12,439 nucleotides of DNA from JADGRF01 sp036382515 (GCA_036382515.1 DASVHQ010000026.1:1-12439); one strand, 5' to 3'. Shown: positions 1-12,243, counted from the stretch's first letter. Notes: a model not told the origin generated them from the letters alone. Numbers and translations: made by a program.

Positions 1-2
1 CG

Positions 3-320
3 CGCGCGATCTTCCACCTCACGGGCAAGCTCGACAGCTGCACGTCGACGAGCATTCAGATGAGCGGCACGGTCATCAACGACGAGACGGATGTTCGCGT
101 CTACGATTGCCGGCAGGCCAGCAACTCCGGTGCGTCGTACACGTGCAACGCCGCCGACTGGACGAGCGCGAATCAACCCGCGTGCACGTCGGCCGAGGTC
201 GACTTGCTCGACGCACAGAACCCCATGCCCACCACGACTGCGACCTTCACGCTCGTGAAGCTGGGGGCGCTGTCTGCGACCAACATCGATTGCCCCTACG
301 TCCGAACTCACCTGCCTTAG
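3..320 (+). CDS. 3' end of a secreted-looking protein of unknown function (partial)
   Basis: The frame is open from the first bases of the window and ends at TAG 318-320, leaving 105 visible C-terminal residues; the true start lies upstream. I recognise no family. The fragment is rich in Thr, Ser, Asn and Asp, contains several cysteines (for example in DSCTST, YDCRQ, YTCNA and IDCPY), and has no hydrophobic segment. That composition suits an exported, disulfide-bonded domain rather than a cytoplasmic enzyme. The internal ATG at 60-62 is unlikely to be the start, because the frame continues upstream with the same character. The next gene starts 7 nt after the stop on the same strand, so the two may be co-transcribed. 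Confidence 0.55.
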   Translation, partial: RAIFHLTGKLDSCTSTSIQMSGTVINDETDVRVYDCRQASNSGASYTCNAADWTSANQPACTSAEVDLLDAQNPMPTTTATFTLVKLGALSATNIDCPYVRTHLP

Positions 321-327
321 AATCGCC

Positions 328-2022
328 GTGCAAGCCCCCACACCTCCCTGGTTGCGCCTGGCGCTCGTATGCGCGCTTGCGCTGGTTGCGTCGACGCCGT
401 CGCGTCGCGCACTCGCCTTTGGTGGTCTCGAACTGTCGCCGGGCGGCACTCGCGCGCTCGGACGCGGCGGAGCCATCACCGCTCGTCCCGAGGATCCGTT
501 CGCGATGATCCAGAACCCCGCGGGTCTCGCGGTGGTGCCGGCCGATCAGCTGATCCTGGACGTGGGCGTGTCGTTGCAGAACATGTGCGAAACACCGTAC
601 GGCTATTACGGCTGGGGCGTGTACAGCCCGGGCAACTCCCAGTTCGGCGACCCGACCAAGGCCCCGTATGCAACCGATGCGCTCGACCGCGTCTGCAACT
701 CGACGCCGCCCGCCGCGCTGCCCGGCATCGCGTACGACATGCGGATCAACGACGACCTCGGCATCGGCTTCGGCATGTTGGCTCCGACGGTGCTCGGTGC
801 GCTGCAATACGGCGGCGTGGATGGAACGATCCAGGGCGAAAGCGGGCCCCGGCCCACGCCGACCCGCTACCAGTTGGTCAAGCAAGCGCTGACAGCTGCG
901 TTCGCGCCAGCGGTGGGCGTGGGCTACCGCGTGCTGCCGCGGCTGCGCATCGGCGTGACCTTTCAGTGGGTCGGCGCCGCGACGGAGACCACGGCGGTGC
1001 AGTCGCAGGGCTCCGGTACCAATCCGACGACCGACATGCTCGTGCGGGTGCGCGCCCACGACTACTTCATCCCTGGCGTGACGCTGGGCGTGTTGGCCAC
1101 GCCGATCGATTCGTTCGACGTCGCGCTGGCCGCCCGCATGTACGACAGCTTCAACGGCTCCGGCGATGCTCGCTACACGACTTTTCCGTACCTTCGGGGC
1201 GCGACCTCCGGGCACATTCCGTTCCAGAACGATCCGATGACGCTGCCCTCGGTGCAGAGCAACTTGCCATGGGTGTTCAGCGCCGGCTTTCGTTACGCGA
1301 ACCCGCTGCCCGGCGTGCCAGCTGACGCGCGCGGCGTCGCGCGTCGCGGCGATCCACTCGGCACCGAGCGCTTCGACGTCGAGCTGGACTTCGGCTACCA
1401 GCTGAACGCCCGCACCAGCCACGTGCGAGCCACCGTGGACGGGGGCGAGGTGATTGCGCGCTCGGTCAGCGGGCCGCCCGACATTCTCAAGGTGACCAAC
1501 GCCACGTTCGATCAAGATCGCCACCTGGCCGACTCCGTCACCGTGCGCGTCGGCAGCACGTACAACGTGATCCCGAAGCGCCTCGGCGTGAGCGCGGGCA
1601 CCTTCTACGAGTCACGCGGTGTCGACCCGGCCTACGCGAACATCGACACCTTCTCGTTCTCGCGCATCGGCGTGGGCCTGGGCCTCGTCGCCCGCGTGTC
1701 GCGCTGGGACTTCGCGCTCGCCTACGGGCACGTGTTCCAGGAAACGTTGATCGTCGCGCCCCCCGACAACCAGCCGCGGCAGAATGCGACCGATAACCCG
1801 GCCAGTGGCTTCGACAAGCGCGTCGGTGCGCCGCAGGATGCGACCGGTGGCAAGGTGCTGATCGAGCAGAACCCGCCCGCGGCTTCGCAGATCGATGGGC
1901 GCGCCAGGTTCCTGCAGCCGGCCCTCTTGCCATCCCCCACGGCGCGCTCGCGCGTGGTGAACGCCGGCGTCTACGAGGCCAGCTACAACACGATCTCTGC
2001 GAGCGCGGCCTACCGCTTCTGA
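328..2022 (+). CDS. FadL/OmpP1-type outer-membrane transport protein
   Basis: This 564-residue protein is predicted to be an outer-membrane beta-barrel of the FadL/OmpP1/TodX family, which carries hydrophobic compounds such as long-chain fatty acids. The GTG start gives a signal peptide (basic and hydrophobic residues 9-30, ending ALA before FGG). The N-terminal family signature follows: GTRALGRGGA at about 40-49, then an acidic stretch and NPAGLA (Asn63-Pro64-Ala65), matching the hatch region of FadL. The rest alternates polar and aromatic residues in strand-like segments, such as LGIGFGM, VGVGYRV and LGVSAGTFYE. The chain ends in AYRF, and a terminal Phe is the usual barrel-assembly signal. 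It is somewhat longer than E. coli FadL (about 446 residues), with long loops near 220-245, 280-310 and 475-540. No Shine-Dalgarno sequence precedes the GTG. The actual substrate cannot be read from sequence. Confidence 0.82.
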   Translation: MQAPTPPWLRLALVCALALVASTPSRRALAFGGLELSPGGTRALGRGGAITARPEDPFAMIQNPAGLAVVPADQLILDVGVSLQNMCETPYGYYGWGVYSPGNSQFGDPTKAPYATDALDRVCNSTPPAALPGIAYDMRINDDLGIGFGMLAPTVLGALQYGGVDGTIQGESGPRPTPTRYQLVKQALTAAFAPAVGVGYRVLPRLRIGVTFQWVGAATETTAVQSQGSGTNPTTDMLVRVRAHDYFIPGVTLGVLATPIDSFDVALAARMYDSFNGSGDARYTTFPYLRGATSGHIPFQNDPMTLPSVQSNLPWVFSAGFRYANPLPGVPADARGVARRGDPLGTERFDVELDFGYQLNARTSHVRATVDGGEVIARSVSGPPDILKVTNATFDQDRHLADSVTVRVGSTYNVIPKRLGVSAGTFYESRGVDPAYANIDTFSFSRIGVGLGLVARVSRWDFALAYGHVFQETLIVAPPDNQPRQNATDNPASGFDKRVGAPQDATGGKVLIEQNPPAASQIDGRARFLQPALLPSPTARSRVVNAGVYEASYNTISASAAYRF

Positions 2023-2150
2023 AGACGCGGCGCGCGCGAGTTTGTCGGTCGTGCGCTGCGCTCGCCGCGCCCGCCAGCGAGACGGGTACGCCAATGTGAG
2101 CGAAAAACCGCGTATCCTGTGTGGCGCGAGGCTCAATTCGCTGAAGCAAC

Positions 2151-2168
2151 GTCACGTTCCGGCGTGAC
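2151..2168 (+). other. Small perfect inverted repeat in the leader region
   Basis: GTCACG (2151-2156) and CGTGAC (2163-2168) form a perfect 6-bp stem around the loop TTCCGG. It lies in the non-coding stretch after the FadL-type gene and 28 nt before the likely start of the short lipoprotein. It could be a folded leader element or a protein-binding palindrome. There is no run of T after it, so it does not look like an intrinsic terminator. A stem of this size can arise by chance in GC-rich DNA. Confidence 0.3.
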
Positions 2169-2181
2169 AGCCGGGCAAAGC

Positions 2182-2199
2182 CGCAGAGGCTTCTCTGTG
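2182..2199 (+). promoter_or_regulatory. Hairpin covering the ribosome-binding site and start codon of the short lipoprotein
   Basis: The AGAGG at 2185-2189 is the best Shine-Dalgarno match for the GTG start at 2197 (7-nt spacing) and decides that start. In the mRNA, residues 2182-2188 can pair with 2193-2199 around the loop GCTT. This makes six Watson-Crick pairs and one G-U pair, so most of the ribosome-binding site and the whole GTG lie inside the stem. Such an arrangement normally lowers translation until the stem is opened. The pairing is read directly from sequence; any regulatory role is inferred. Confidence 0.35.
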
Positions 2200-2466
2200 C
2201 AAGGTTCTCACACTTGGCCTGGGAACGCGGGCCCGAGCCAGCGGTCTGCGGGGTGCCGAGCGCGCGCTGCGTCGGCGATTGCGTCGCTGGTCGTTGCCGG
2301 TTGCTCGGCCTCGATCGCTGCCCACGGCGGCCAGAACGGCGGACGCGCCGCCGCCAATAGCGGCGGGGCTGGCGGCAGTGGCGCCGGCAGCAGCGGCGCG
2401 GCCGGGTTCACTTCATCCGGCGGTGTCGTCCGCGGAGGCAGCGGCGGGGCGCGCGACGGGCAATGA
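2197..2466 (+). CDS. Short lipoprotein consisting of signal peptide and Gly/Ala/Ser linker
   Basis: With the GTG start supported by AGAGG at 2185-2189, the product has 89 residues. Residues 16-35 are basic then hydrophobic (CRARAASAIASLVVAG) and lead to the lipobox VAGC, with the lipidated cysteine at position 36. The remaining 53 residues are almost wholly Gly, Ala and Ser (GGAGGSGAGSSGAAG), the linker type that precedes folded domains in many myxobacterial lipoproteins. Here no folded domain follows: TGA comes at 2464-2466, 18 nt before the stop of the convergent ftsH. The gene may encode a genuine small lipoprotein or be the 5' remnant of a longer one. The frame stays open upstream to a GTG at 2119, but that start has no ribosome-binding site and would run through both hairpins. 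Whether the gene is expressed is uncertain. Confidence 0.45.
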   Translation: MQGSHTWPGNAGPSQRSAGCRARAASAIASLVVAGCSASIAAHGGQNGGRAAANSGGAGGSGAGSSGAAGFTSSGGVVRGGSGGARDGQ

Positions 2467-2484
2467 GCCCGCGCCGCTGTGACG

Positions 2485-4320
2485 TCAGGCGCTCGCCGCC
2501 GCCAGCTTGCTGCCGGCCACCGGCCCGAGCACGCTCGACAGCTCGTCTTCGGTGAGGGTTTCCTTTTCGAGCAAGCGCGTGGCGCCGGTCTCGAGCGCTT
2601 CGCGATGGCGTGACACGAGCGCGCGCGCACGGTCGAACGCGCTGTCGACGATGCCCTTGATGGCGGCGTCGATCTCGTGCGCGGTGACCTCACTGTAGTT
2701 GCGTCGCGAAAAACCCCCGCCGCCGGGACCGAGGAACGGAGAGGGCTCGCTGTCGTACGCCACGTTGCCCAGCTCCGGGACCATGGCGTAGCGCGTCGCC
2801 ATCGAGCGCGCGATGTCGGTGGCCTTGCTCAGATCGTCGGCGGCGCCGGTGGACAGGTGCCCGAACACCACGTGCTCTGCGGCGCGTCCGCCGAGCAGCA
2901 CCGTGAGCTTGTTCTCGAGCTCCTCGCGCGTCATCAAGTAGCGGTCCTCGGTGGGCCGCTGCATCGTGTAGCCGAGCGCGCCGATGCCGCGCGGGATGAT
3001 CGAGACTTTCTGCACGGGGTCGGAGCCGGGCAGCGAGCGCGCCACCAGCGCATGACCCATCTCGTGGTAGGCGACGACCTTGCGCTCGAACGGGTTGAGC
3101 AGACGGTTCTTCTTTTCGAGCCCCGCGACGATGCGCTCAATCGCCGCCACGAAGTCGCCTTCGGTGACCTCGTCCGCATTGCGGCGCGTGGCGACCAGCG
3201 CGGCTTCGTTCACGAGGTTCGCGAGATCGGCACCCGTGAAGCCGGGCGTCAACGCAGCCACGGATTCCAGCGGCAGTGCGGTCGCGAGCTTGGCCTTGCG
3301 GGTGTGCACCTTGAGGATCTCGACGCGGCCCTTCTTGTCGGGCCGATCGACGAGCACCTGGCGGTCGAAGCGGCCGGCGCGCAAGAGTGCGGAGTCGAGG
3401 ATCTCGGGGCGATTGGTGGCCGCGAGTAGCACCAGCCCGCTGCTCGGATCGAAGCCGTCGAGCTCTACCAAGAGCTGGTTGAGCGTCTGCTCTTTTTCGT
3501 CGTGGCCGCCCATGTACGGCGCCGCGTTGCGTGCGCGGCCGAGTGCATCGAGCTCGTCGATGAAGATGATGCTCGGCGCTTGCTTGCGCGCCTGCTCGAA
3601 GAGATCGCGCACGCGTGCCGCGCCGACGCCCACGAACATCTCGACGAACTCCGAGCCGCTGATCGAGAAGAACGGCACGCTCGCTTCGCCTGCGACCGCG
3701 CGCGCGAGCAAGGTCTTGCCGGTGCCGGGCGGGCCGACGAGCAACACGCCCTTGGGCATGCGCGCGCCCAGCCGGCCGTACGACTGCGGATCCTTCAAGA
3801 ATGCCACGATCTCTTGCAGCTCTTGCTTGGCTTCGTCGACACCGGCCACGTCGCCGAAGGTCACCTTGGTGTCGGTTTCCACGTACACCTTGGCCTTGCT
3901 CTTGCCCACGGCCATCAGGCCGCCGGTGCCGCCGCCCGCGGCCATGCGCCGCATCACCACCGCCCAGACGAAGAACATCAACAGGCCCGGCACGACCCAC
4001 GACAACAGGTTCGTGAGCAGCGTGTTCTCCGGGCGTCGCGCGTACTTCACGCCGGCTGCGTCCAGCTTGTCAGCCAGGCGAGGGTCGACCTGCGTGGTGA
4101 CGAAGTGCGTTTTGCCGCCCTGCGCTTGCTTGAGCGTGCCTTGCAGCGTGTCGCCGACGACCTCGACGTCGGCGATCTTCTTGTCGTGCAAGAGGTGCTG
4201 AAATTCGCTGTAGGGGATCAGGGCGACCGAGCTGACGTCGCGCATGAGCTGCTGCAGCAGCATGATCGCCGCCACGGCGACGACCAGGTAGATGATGTGG
4301 AAGCGGGCTTTGGGTTTCAT
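2485..4320 (-). CDS. ftsH: ATP-dependent zinc metalloprotease FtsH
   Basis: This 611-residue protein is a complete FtsH, the membrane-anchored AAA+ protease that extracts and degrades misfolded membrane proteins and selected regulators. Transmembrane segments lie at about 9-24 and 101-122, enclosing a short periplasmic domain. The AAA module has Walker A GPPGTGKT (196-203), pore loop FVG (229-231), Walker B IIFIDELDA (251-259) and the second region of homology with the GRFDR arginine finger (301-320). The M41 domain has HEMGH (His419, Glu420, His423), with Asp496 in TGAADD as the likely third zinc ligand. HEMGH replaces the commoner HEAGH, and ALLRAGRFDR replaces ALLRPGRFDR; neither change removes a catalytic residue. 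The ATG at 4318-4320 gives the expected short cytoplasmic N-terminus, with only a weak upstream ribosome-binding site. The gene stands alone, divergent from the vWA gene. Myxobacteria often carry several FtsH paralogues, so this need not be the essential copy. Confidence 0.97.
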   Translation of the reverse strand: MKPKARFHIIYLVVAVAAIMLLQQLMRDVSSVALIPYSEFQHLLHDKKIADVEVVGDTLQGTLKQAQGGKTHFVTTQVDPRLADKLDAAGVKYARRPENTLLTNLLSWVVPGLLMFFVWAVVMRRMAAGGGTGGLMAVGKSKAKVYVETDTKVTFGDVAGVDEAKQELQEIVAFLKDPQSYGRLGARMPKGVLLVGPPGTGKTLLARAVAGEASVPFFSISGSEFVEMFVGVGAARVRDLFEQARKQAPSIIFIDELDALGRARNAAPYMGGHDEKEQTLNQLLVELDGFDPSSGLVLLAATNRPEILDSALLRAGRFDRQVLVDRPDKKGRVEILKVHTRKAKLATALPLESVAALTPGFTGADLANLVNEAALVATRRNADEVTEGDFVAAIERIVAGLEKKNRLLNPFERKVVAYHEMGHALVARSLPGSDPVQKVSIIPRGIGALGYTMQRPTEDRYLMTREELENKLTVLLGGRAAEHVVFGHLSTGAADDLSKATDIARSMATRYAMVPELGNVAYDSEPSPFLGPGGGGFSRRNYSEVTAHEIDAAIKGIVDSAFDRARALVSRHREALETGATRLLEKETLTEDELSSVLGPVAGSKLAAASA

Positions 4321-4339
4321 GAGGAACGGTCCGGGGGGA

Positions 4340-4367
4340 ACTTAAGCGCGCTCGGGCCATACCTCAA
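4340..4367 (-). promoter_or_regulatory. Possible promoter for ftsH
   Basis: On the minus strand, TTGAGG (plus-strand 4362-4367) is a 4/6 match to a -35 box. Sixteen bases later TTAAGT (4340-4345) is a weak -10, placing a start of transcription about 13 nt before the ftsH ATG. It is the only AT-rich spot in the 97-bp divergent intergenic region. The match is poor, and an alternative sigma factor cannot be excluded. Confidence 0.22.
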
Positions 4368-4401
4368 GGGCGGGGGAGGGTGCAGGGCCGGCAACGGTCC
4401 G

Positions 4402-4410
4402 TGCTAGAGT
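4402..4410 (+). promoter_or_regulatory. Extended -10 promoter element, possibly giving a leaderless mRNA
   Basis: TGC followed by TAGAGT fits an extended -10 element (TGn plus a 4/6 match to TATAAT). No -35 box is visible at the proper distance. Transcription would begin about 7 nt after the element, which is at the A of the ATG at 4418. This would produce a leaderless transcript and explains the absence of a Shine-Dalgarno sequence before that gene. Confidence 0.35.
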
Positions 4411-4417
4411 GCGCGTC

Positions 4418-9624
<5,207 letters not shown>

Positions 9625-9647
9625 ACGGGCTATGCTGCGTGCCCAGC

Positions 9648-11162
9648 ATGTTCGCAAAGACGGCGCTGGTCGTGATGGTCGCATTGGGCTTGGCACTGAG
9701 CGTGCGCGGTGTGCGCGCGCCCGTGGCGCAGCGGCCTCACGGTTCAGTCACGCAGGCACAGCCACAAAGCGCGCCGCCCGGTGCGCCGGTGCATGCGCCG
9801 CGTCGCGTGGCGGTCGCGGCGCCACCGGTGCCTGCGCACGTGCACACGCTCGCGATCGGCGGCGGTCCGTCGCCTGAGTTCACCGAAGTCTCGCTCGAAC
9901 AAGATCTCGATCTCGCGCGGCGGGTGCTGCCCGGGCCGGGTCTCGTGTTCTTCGCGGGCGGCGCCGATGCGTTGAGCGTGCGCACGCTCGATCCGAGCAT
10001 CGACGAGCAAGCGCTGCTCTCGCGGCTGGGCGAGCTCTTCGAGCCGCGCGGCAGTCGCGGCAGTCGCTACCGCAAGACCACGTTGCCGGCGCTGCCCGCC
10101 ACGCTCGACGAGATCGAGACGCAGCTCGGCCGTGCGCTCGCCGACGGCAAGGAGCCGCTGCTGGTGTACATCGCGGCGCACGGCGAGCAGGGCAAGCACG
10201 AGCGCGACAACCACGTGGCGCTGTGGGGCGGTGAATCGCTCGGTGTCGCGCGCGTCGCGCAGCTGCAAGCCACGCGAACACGGCCGCTGCGCCTCGTGAT
10301 CGCCAGTTGCTTCTCGGGCGGCTTCGCCGAGCTTGCATTTCAGGACGCGCAGCCGAGCAAGGGCGTCACGCAAGTGCCGCGTTGCGGCTTGTTCGCTGGC
10401 ACCTGGGACCGCGAGACCAGTGGCTGCGATCCCAACCCCGACCGCCGTGCGCAGGAAAGCTACAGCCTGCACATGCTGCACGCGCTGCGCTCGCAAGACC
10501 GTGATGGGCAAGCGCTCGCGCGTGCCGACATCGACTTCGACGGCGACGGAAAGGTCAGCTTGCTCGAGGCGCATACGCGGGCCCGCATCGCCTCCACCTC
10601 GATCGACGTGCCAACCACCACGTCCGAGCGATATTTACGCGAGGTGCAGAAGACTCGTGGCCCGCTCGACCGGGCGCTCTCGCTCGAGGAGGCTGCCGTG
10701 ATCACGGGGCTCGGCGCACGCCTGGGCCTGCTCACGCAGGCTGCGACTTCGCAACGCCTGCAGCAGCTGCAGCAGCAGCTCGACGCCGCGGATGCGCAGC
10801 TGGCGGCGGCGGAGGATGCCGCGGTGCACCCGCACGCCGCGCTCTCGGGCTTGCTCTTGAGCCGCTGGCCCATGCTCGATGACCCCTATCATCCCGACTT
10901 CGCAGCGACGCTCGCCAAGGACGGTCCGTCGATCCGAAAGGTGCTCGACGACTCGGCGGAGGCCAAGGTCTACGACGACGCCGAGGATCGCGTCGACGAG
11001 CTACAGGCCGAGTACTGGGCGCTGCAGACCCAGGAATCGGTCGTACTGCGGCTGTCGCGCGCCTACGAGACGTTGGAGCTGGCGGCTGCGTTGCGCGCTC
11101 GCGGCGGGGCACAGTGGCAGGGCTATCAGCGACTGCTTGCCTGCGAGCGCGGCGCGCCGTAG
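9648..11162 (+). CDS. Exported clan CD cysteine peptidase (legumain/C13-like, caspase fold) with an EF-hand loop
   Basis: The 504-residue product has a signal peptide or anchor (1-24) and a Pro/Ala/Gln-rich linker (25-65). A caspase-fold domain spans about 90-285. The catalytic dyad is His178 in LLVYIAAHGE and Cys221 in LVIASCFSGGF, each after a hydrophobic strand as in clan CD. The later LFAGTWDRETSGCDPN resembles the R-x-SFGC segment of C13 (legumain-type) peptidases, a family that includes the GPI-anchor transamidase. Residues 296-307 (DFDGDGKVSLLE) match a canonical calcium-binding EF-hand loop at positions 1, 3, 5, 6, 8 and 12. The C-terminal part is helical, with a Gln/Leu-rich coiled-coil stretch at 366-390. 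The ATG lies 23 nt after the previous stop, with no clear Shine-Dalgarno sequence; an in-frame TTG overlapping that stop is a less likely start. It appears to be the third gene of the operon. Substrate unknown. Confidence 0.78.
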   Translation: MFAKTALVVMVALGLALSVRGVRAPVAQRPHGSVTQAQPQSAPPGAPVHAPRRVAVAAPPVPAHVHTLAIGGGPSPEFTEVSLEQDLDLARRVLPGPGLVFFAGGADALSVRTLDPSIDEQALLSRLGELFEPRGSRGSRYRKTTLPALPATLDEIETQLGRALADGKEPLLVYIAAHGEQGKHERDNHVALWGGESLGVARVAQLQATRTRPLRLVIASCFSGGFAELAFQDAQPSKGVTQVPRCGLFAGTWDRETSGCDPNPDRRAQESYSLHMLHALRSQDRDGQALARADIDFDGDGKVSLLEAHTRARIASTSIDVPTTTSERYLREVQKTRGPLDRALSLEEAAVITGLGARLGLLTQAATSQRLQQLQQQLDAADAQLAAAEDAAVHPHAALSGLLLSRWPMLDDPYHPDFAATLAKDGPSIRKVLDDSAEAKVYDDAEDRVDELQAEYWALQTQESVVLRLSRAYETLELAAALRARGGAQWQGYQRLLACERGAP

Positions 11163-11191
11163 CACGGTGCGGGCTCGGGGGCGGCGTCTCG

Positions 11192-11210
11192 GGCGCGCGG
11201 TTGGCGCGCC
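11192..11210 (+). terminator. GC-rich hairpin after the peptidase gene, possible terminator
   Basis: GGCGCGC (11192-11198) pairs perfectly with GCGCGCC (11204-11210) around the loop GGTTG, 29 nt after the peptidase stop codon. No T-run follows, which is common for hairpins ending transcripts in very GC-rich genomes. It would separate the three-gene operon from the next gene. The remaining intergenic sequence to 11326 shows no convincing promoter. Confidence 0.4.
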
Positions 11211-11312
11211 GGAACAGCAGCGCCGTGCCATCCGATAGGTACGTTTGTGCGTCTCGGTGCATGCAGAAAGCTGCCTGCCTGGCCATTCAGCTCATTGGGG
11301 TTGGTTGCTTCG

Positions 11313-11318
11313 AAGGAG
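11313..11318 (+). promoter_or_regulatory. Strong ribosome-binding site of the Cys-repeat lipoprotein
   Basis: AAGGAG lies 8 nt before the ATG at 11327 and is the best Shine-Dalgarno sequence in the window. It fixes this ATG as the start, although the frame is open further upstream to 11114. That upstream part overlaps the peptidase gene and lacks signal-peptide character. Confidence 0.75.
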
Positions 11319-11326
11319 ACAGTCCG

Positions 11327-12214
11327 ATGCACTTGGGTAAGCTGGTTCACGGGTCGCTGTGGTGTGCACTGCTGTTCTCGAGCGCCTGCGGGAGTCACCG
11401 GCCGGCCGTCGGTGCTGACGCCGGGCTGTTCGGCAACGCCGCCGGCTCCGGCGCGTTCGCTGGCTCGGGCGCGAGCGCAGGTGCAGGCGCGACCGGCGCC
11501 GCAGGAAACCTCGCGGTGGGCACCGGCACTGGCAGTGCCGGCAGCGGTGTCGCGGGCACGGGCGGTGCAGCCGGCGCCGGCGGTCGCGGAGGCGGTCGCG
11601 GAGGCGGTCGCGGCGCGCCGGTGGCCGTGCCCACGGCCCAGACCACGTGTGCTTCCAGCACGCAGTGCGGCGGCGCGGTACCGCAGTGCAACATGGCTCA
11701 GCAGCGTTGCGCGGGCTGTGCCAGCAAAGCTGACTGTCAAGGGTTCGGGTTCGTCTGCGACACGGCCAGTGGCTCGTGCATCCAGTGCCTCGCCGACACA
11801 GACTGCATGAGCGGACGCAAGTGCCGTCTCGCCGATCACAGCTGTGTTCGTGGCTGTATGGCGAACACGGACTGTCGCAACGGCCGCACCTGCGACCTGC
11901 CGTCGGGCACGTGCATCGAGTGCACCACCGACGCTCAGTGCATGGGCGGCAAGTGCGACCCGACGACGCGCAGCTGTGTCGACTGCCTGGCGACCACGGA
12001 CTGCCAGCAGGGCATGATCTGCGCGGTCGGCGCTTGTTCGCCGGCGTGCACGAGTAGCGCTCAGTGCGGCGGTCAGGGCGGTGGTGGTCCGGGCGGCGGC
12101 GGTCAGTCTGGCGTGTGCGCGCTGGGCCTGGGCGTGTGCGTCGAGTGCGTGAACAACAGTCAGTGCGGCGGCCAGGGTTACTGCCAGCCGGACCACACCT
12201 GCGGCGGCGGTTGA
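11327..12214 (+). CDS. Lipoprotein with Gly-rich linker and eight cysteine repeats
   Basis: The 295-residue product has a signal peptide ending in FSSAC, with the lipidated cysteine at position 21. Residues 30-100 are a Gly/Ala/Ser linker that ends in tandem RGGG units. Residues 108-292 contain eight repeats of about 20-24 residues with four cysteines each, of the general form C-x5-C-x2-3-G-x2-C-x5-7-C; typical examples are CLADTDCMSGRKC and CMANTDCRNGRTC. The seventh repeat has a Gly-rich insertion. Repeats of this type are widespread in myxobacterial surface proteins and resemble the cysteine repeats at the C-terminus of the vWA protein, but no enzymatic motif is present. The likely role is structural or adhesive at the outer surface. 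It lies 164 nt after the peptidase gene and beyond a hairpin, so it is probably its own transcription unit. Confidence 0.8.
   Translation: MHLGKLVHGSLWCALLFSSACGSHRPAVGADAGLFGNAAGSGAFAGSGASAGAGATGAAGNLAVGTGTGSAGSGVAGTGGAAGAGGRGGGRGGGRGAPVAVPTAQTTCASSTQCGGAVPQCNMAQQRCAGCASKADCQGFGFVCDTASGSCIQCLADTDCMSGRKCRLADHSCVRGCMANTDCRNGRTCDLPSGTCIECTTDAQCMGGKCDPTTRSCVDCLATTDCQQGMICAVGACSPACTSSAQCGGQGGGGPGGGGQSGVCALGLGVCVECVNNSQCGGQGYCQPDHTCGGG
11579..11613 (+). repeat. 12-bp tandem repeat encoding RGGG units
   Basis: The unit GGCGGTCGCGGA occurs at 11579-11590 and 11591-11602, with a third copy at 11603-11613 lacking the last base. It lies within the linker of the Cys-repeat lipoprotein and encodes Gly-Gly-Arg-Gly units in frame. 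Because the unit is a multiple of three, slippage would change linker length without breaking the frame. Confidence 0.8.
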
Positions 12215-12223
12215 GCTGCGTGC

Positions 12224-12243
12224 CTCGGGTGTTGCACACCGAG
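12224..12243 (+). terminator. Possible terminator hairpin after the Cys-repeat lipoprotein
   Basis: Starting 10 nt after the stop codon, CTCGG with TGT can pair with ACA and CCGAG. This gives an eight-pair stem with one bulged G and a three-base loop. No T-run follows. It is probably the transcript end of the lipoprotein gene, but the evidence is only the fold and the position. Confidence 0.35.

Noticed and set aside
247..1524. A 425-codon minus-strand frame opposite the FadL-type gene
   Set aside because: It has low-complexity Arg/His/Val composition and no signal or domain. The plus-strand frame has a signal peptide, FadL signature and terminal Phe.
2027..2072. Imperfect GC-rich inverted repeat after the FadL-type gene as a terminator
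   Set aside because: The arms (about 2028-2040 and 2060-2070) pair only with a mismatch or bulge, the loop is about 20 bases and no T-run follows. Too weak to list as a feature.
2131..2200. Possible class I cyclic-di-GMP riboswitch, suggested by GGGCAAAGCC at 2173-2182 after a hairpin
   Set aside because: The string resembles one conserved strand of that aptamer, but the hairpin loop is TTCCGG rather than a GNRA tetraloop. I cannot find the tetraloop receptor helix or the closing stem. A covariance search with the Rfam GEMM model would settle it; a significant hit would reverse this rejection.
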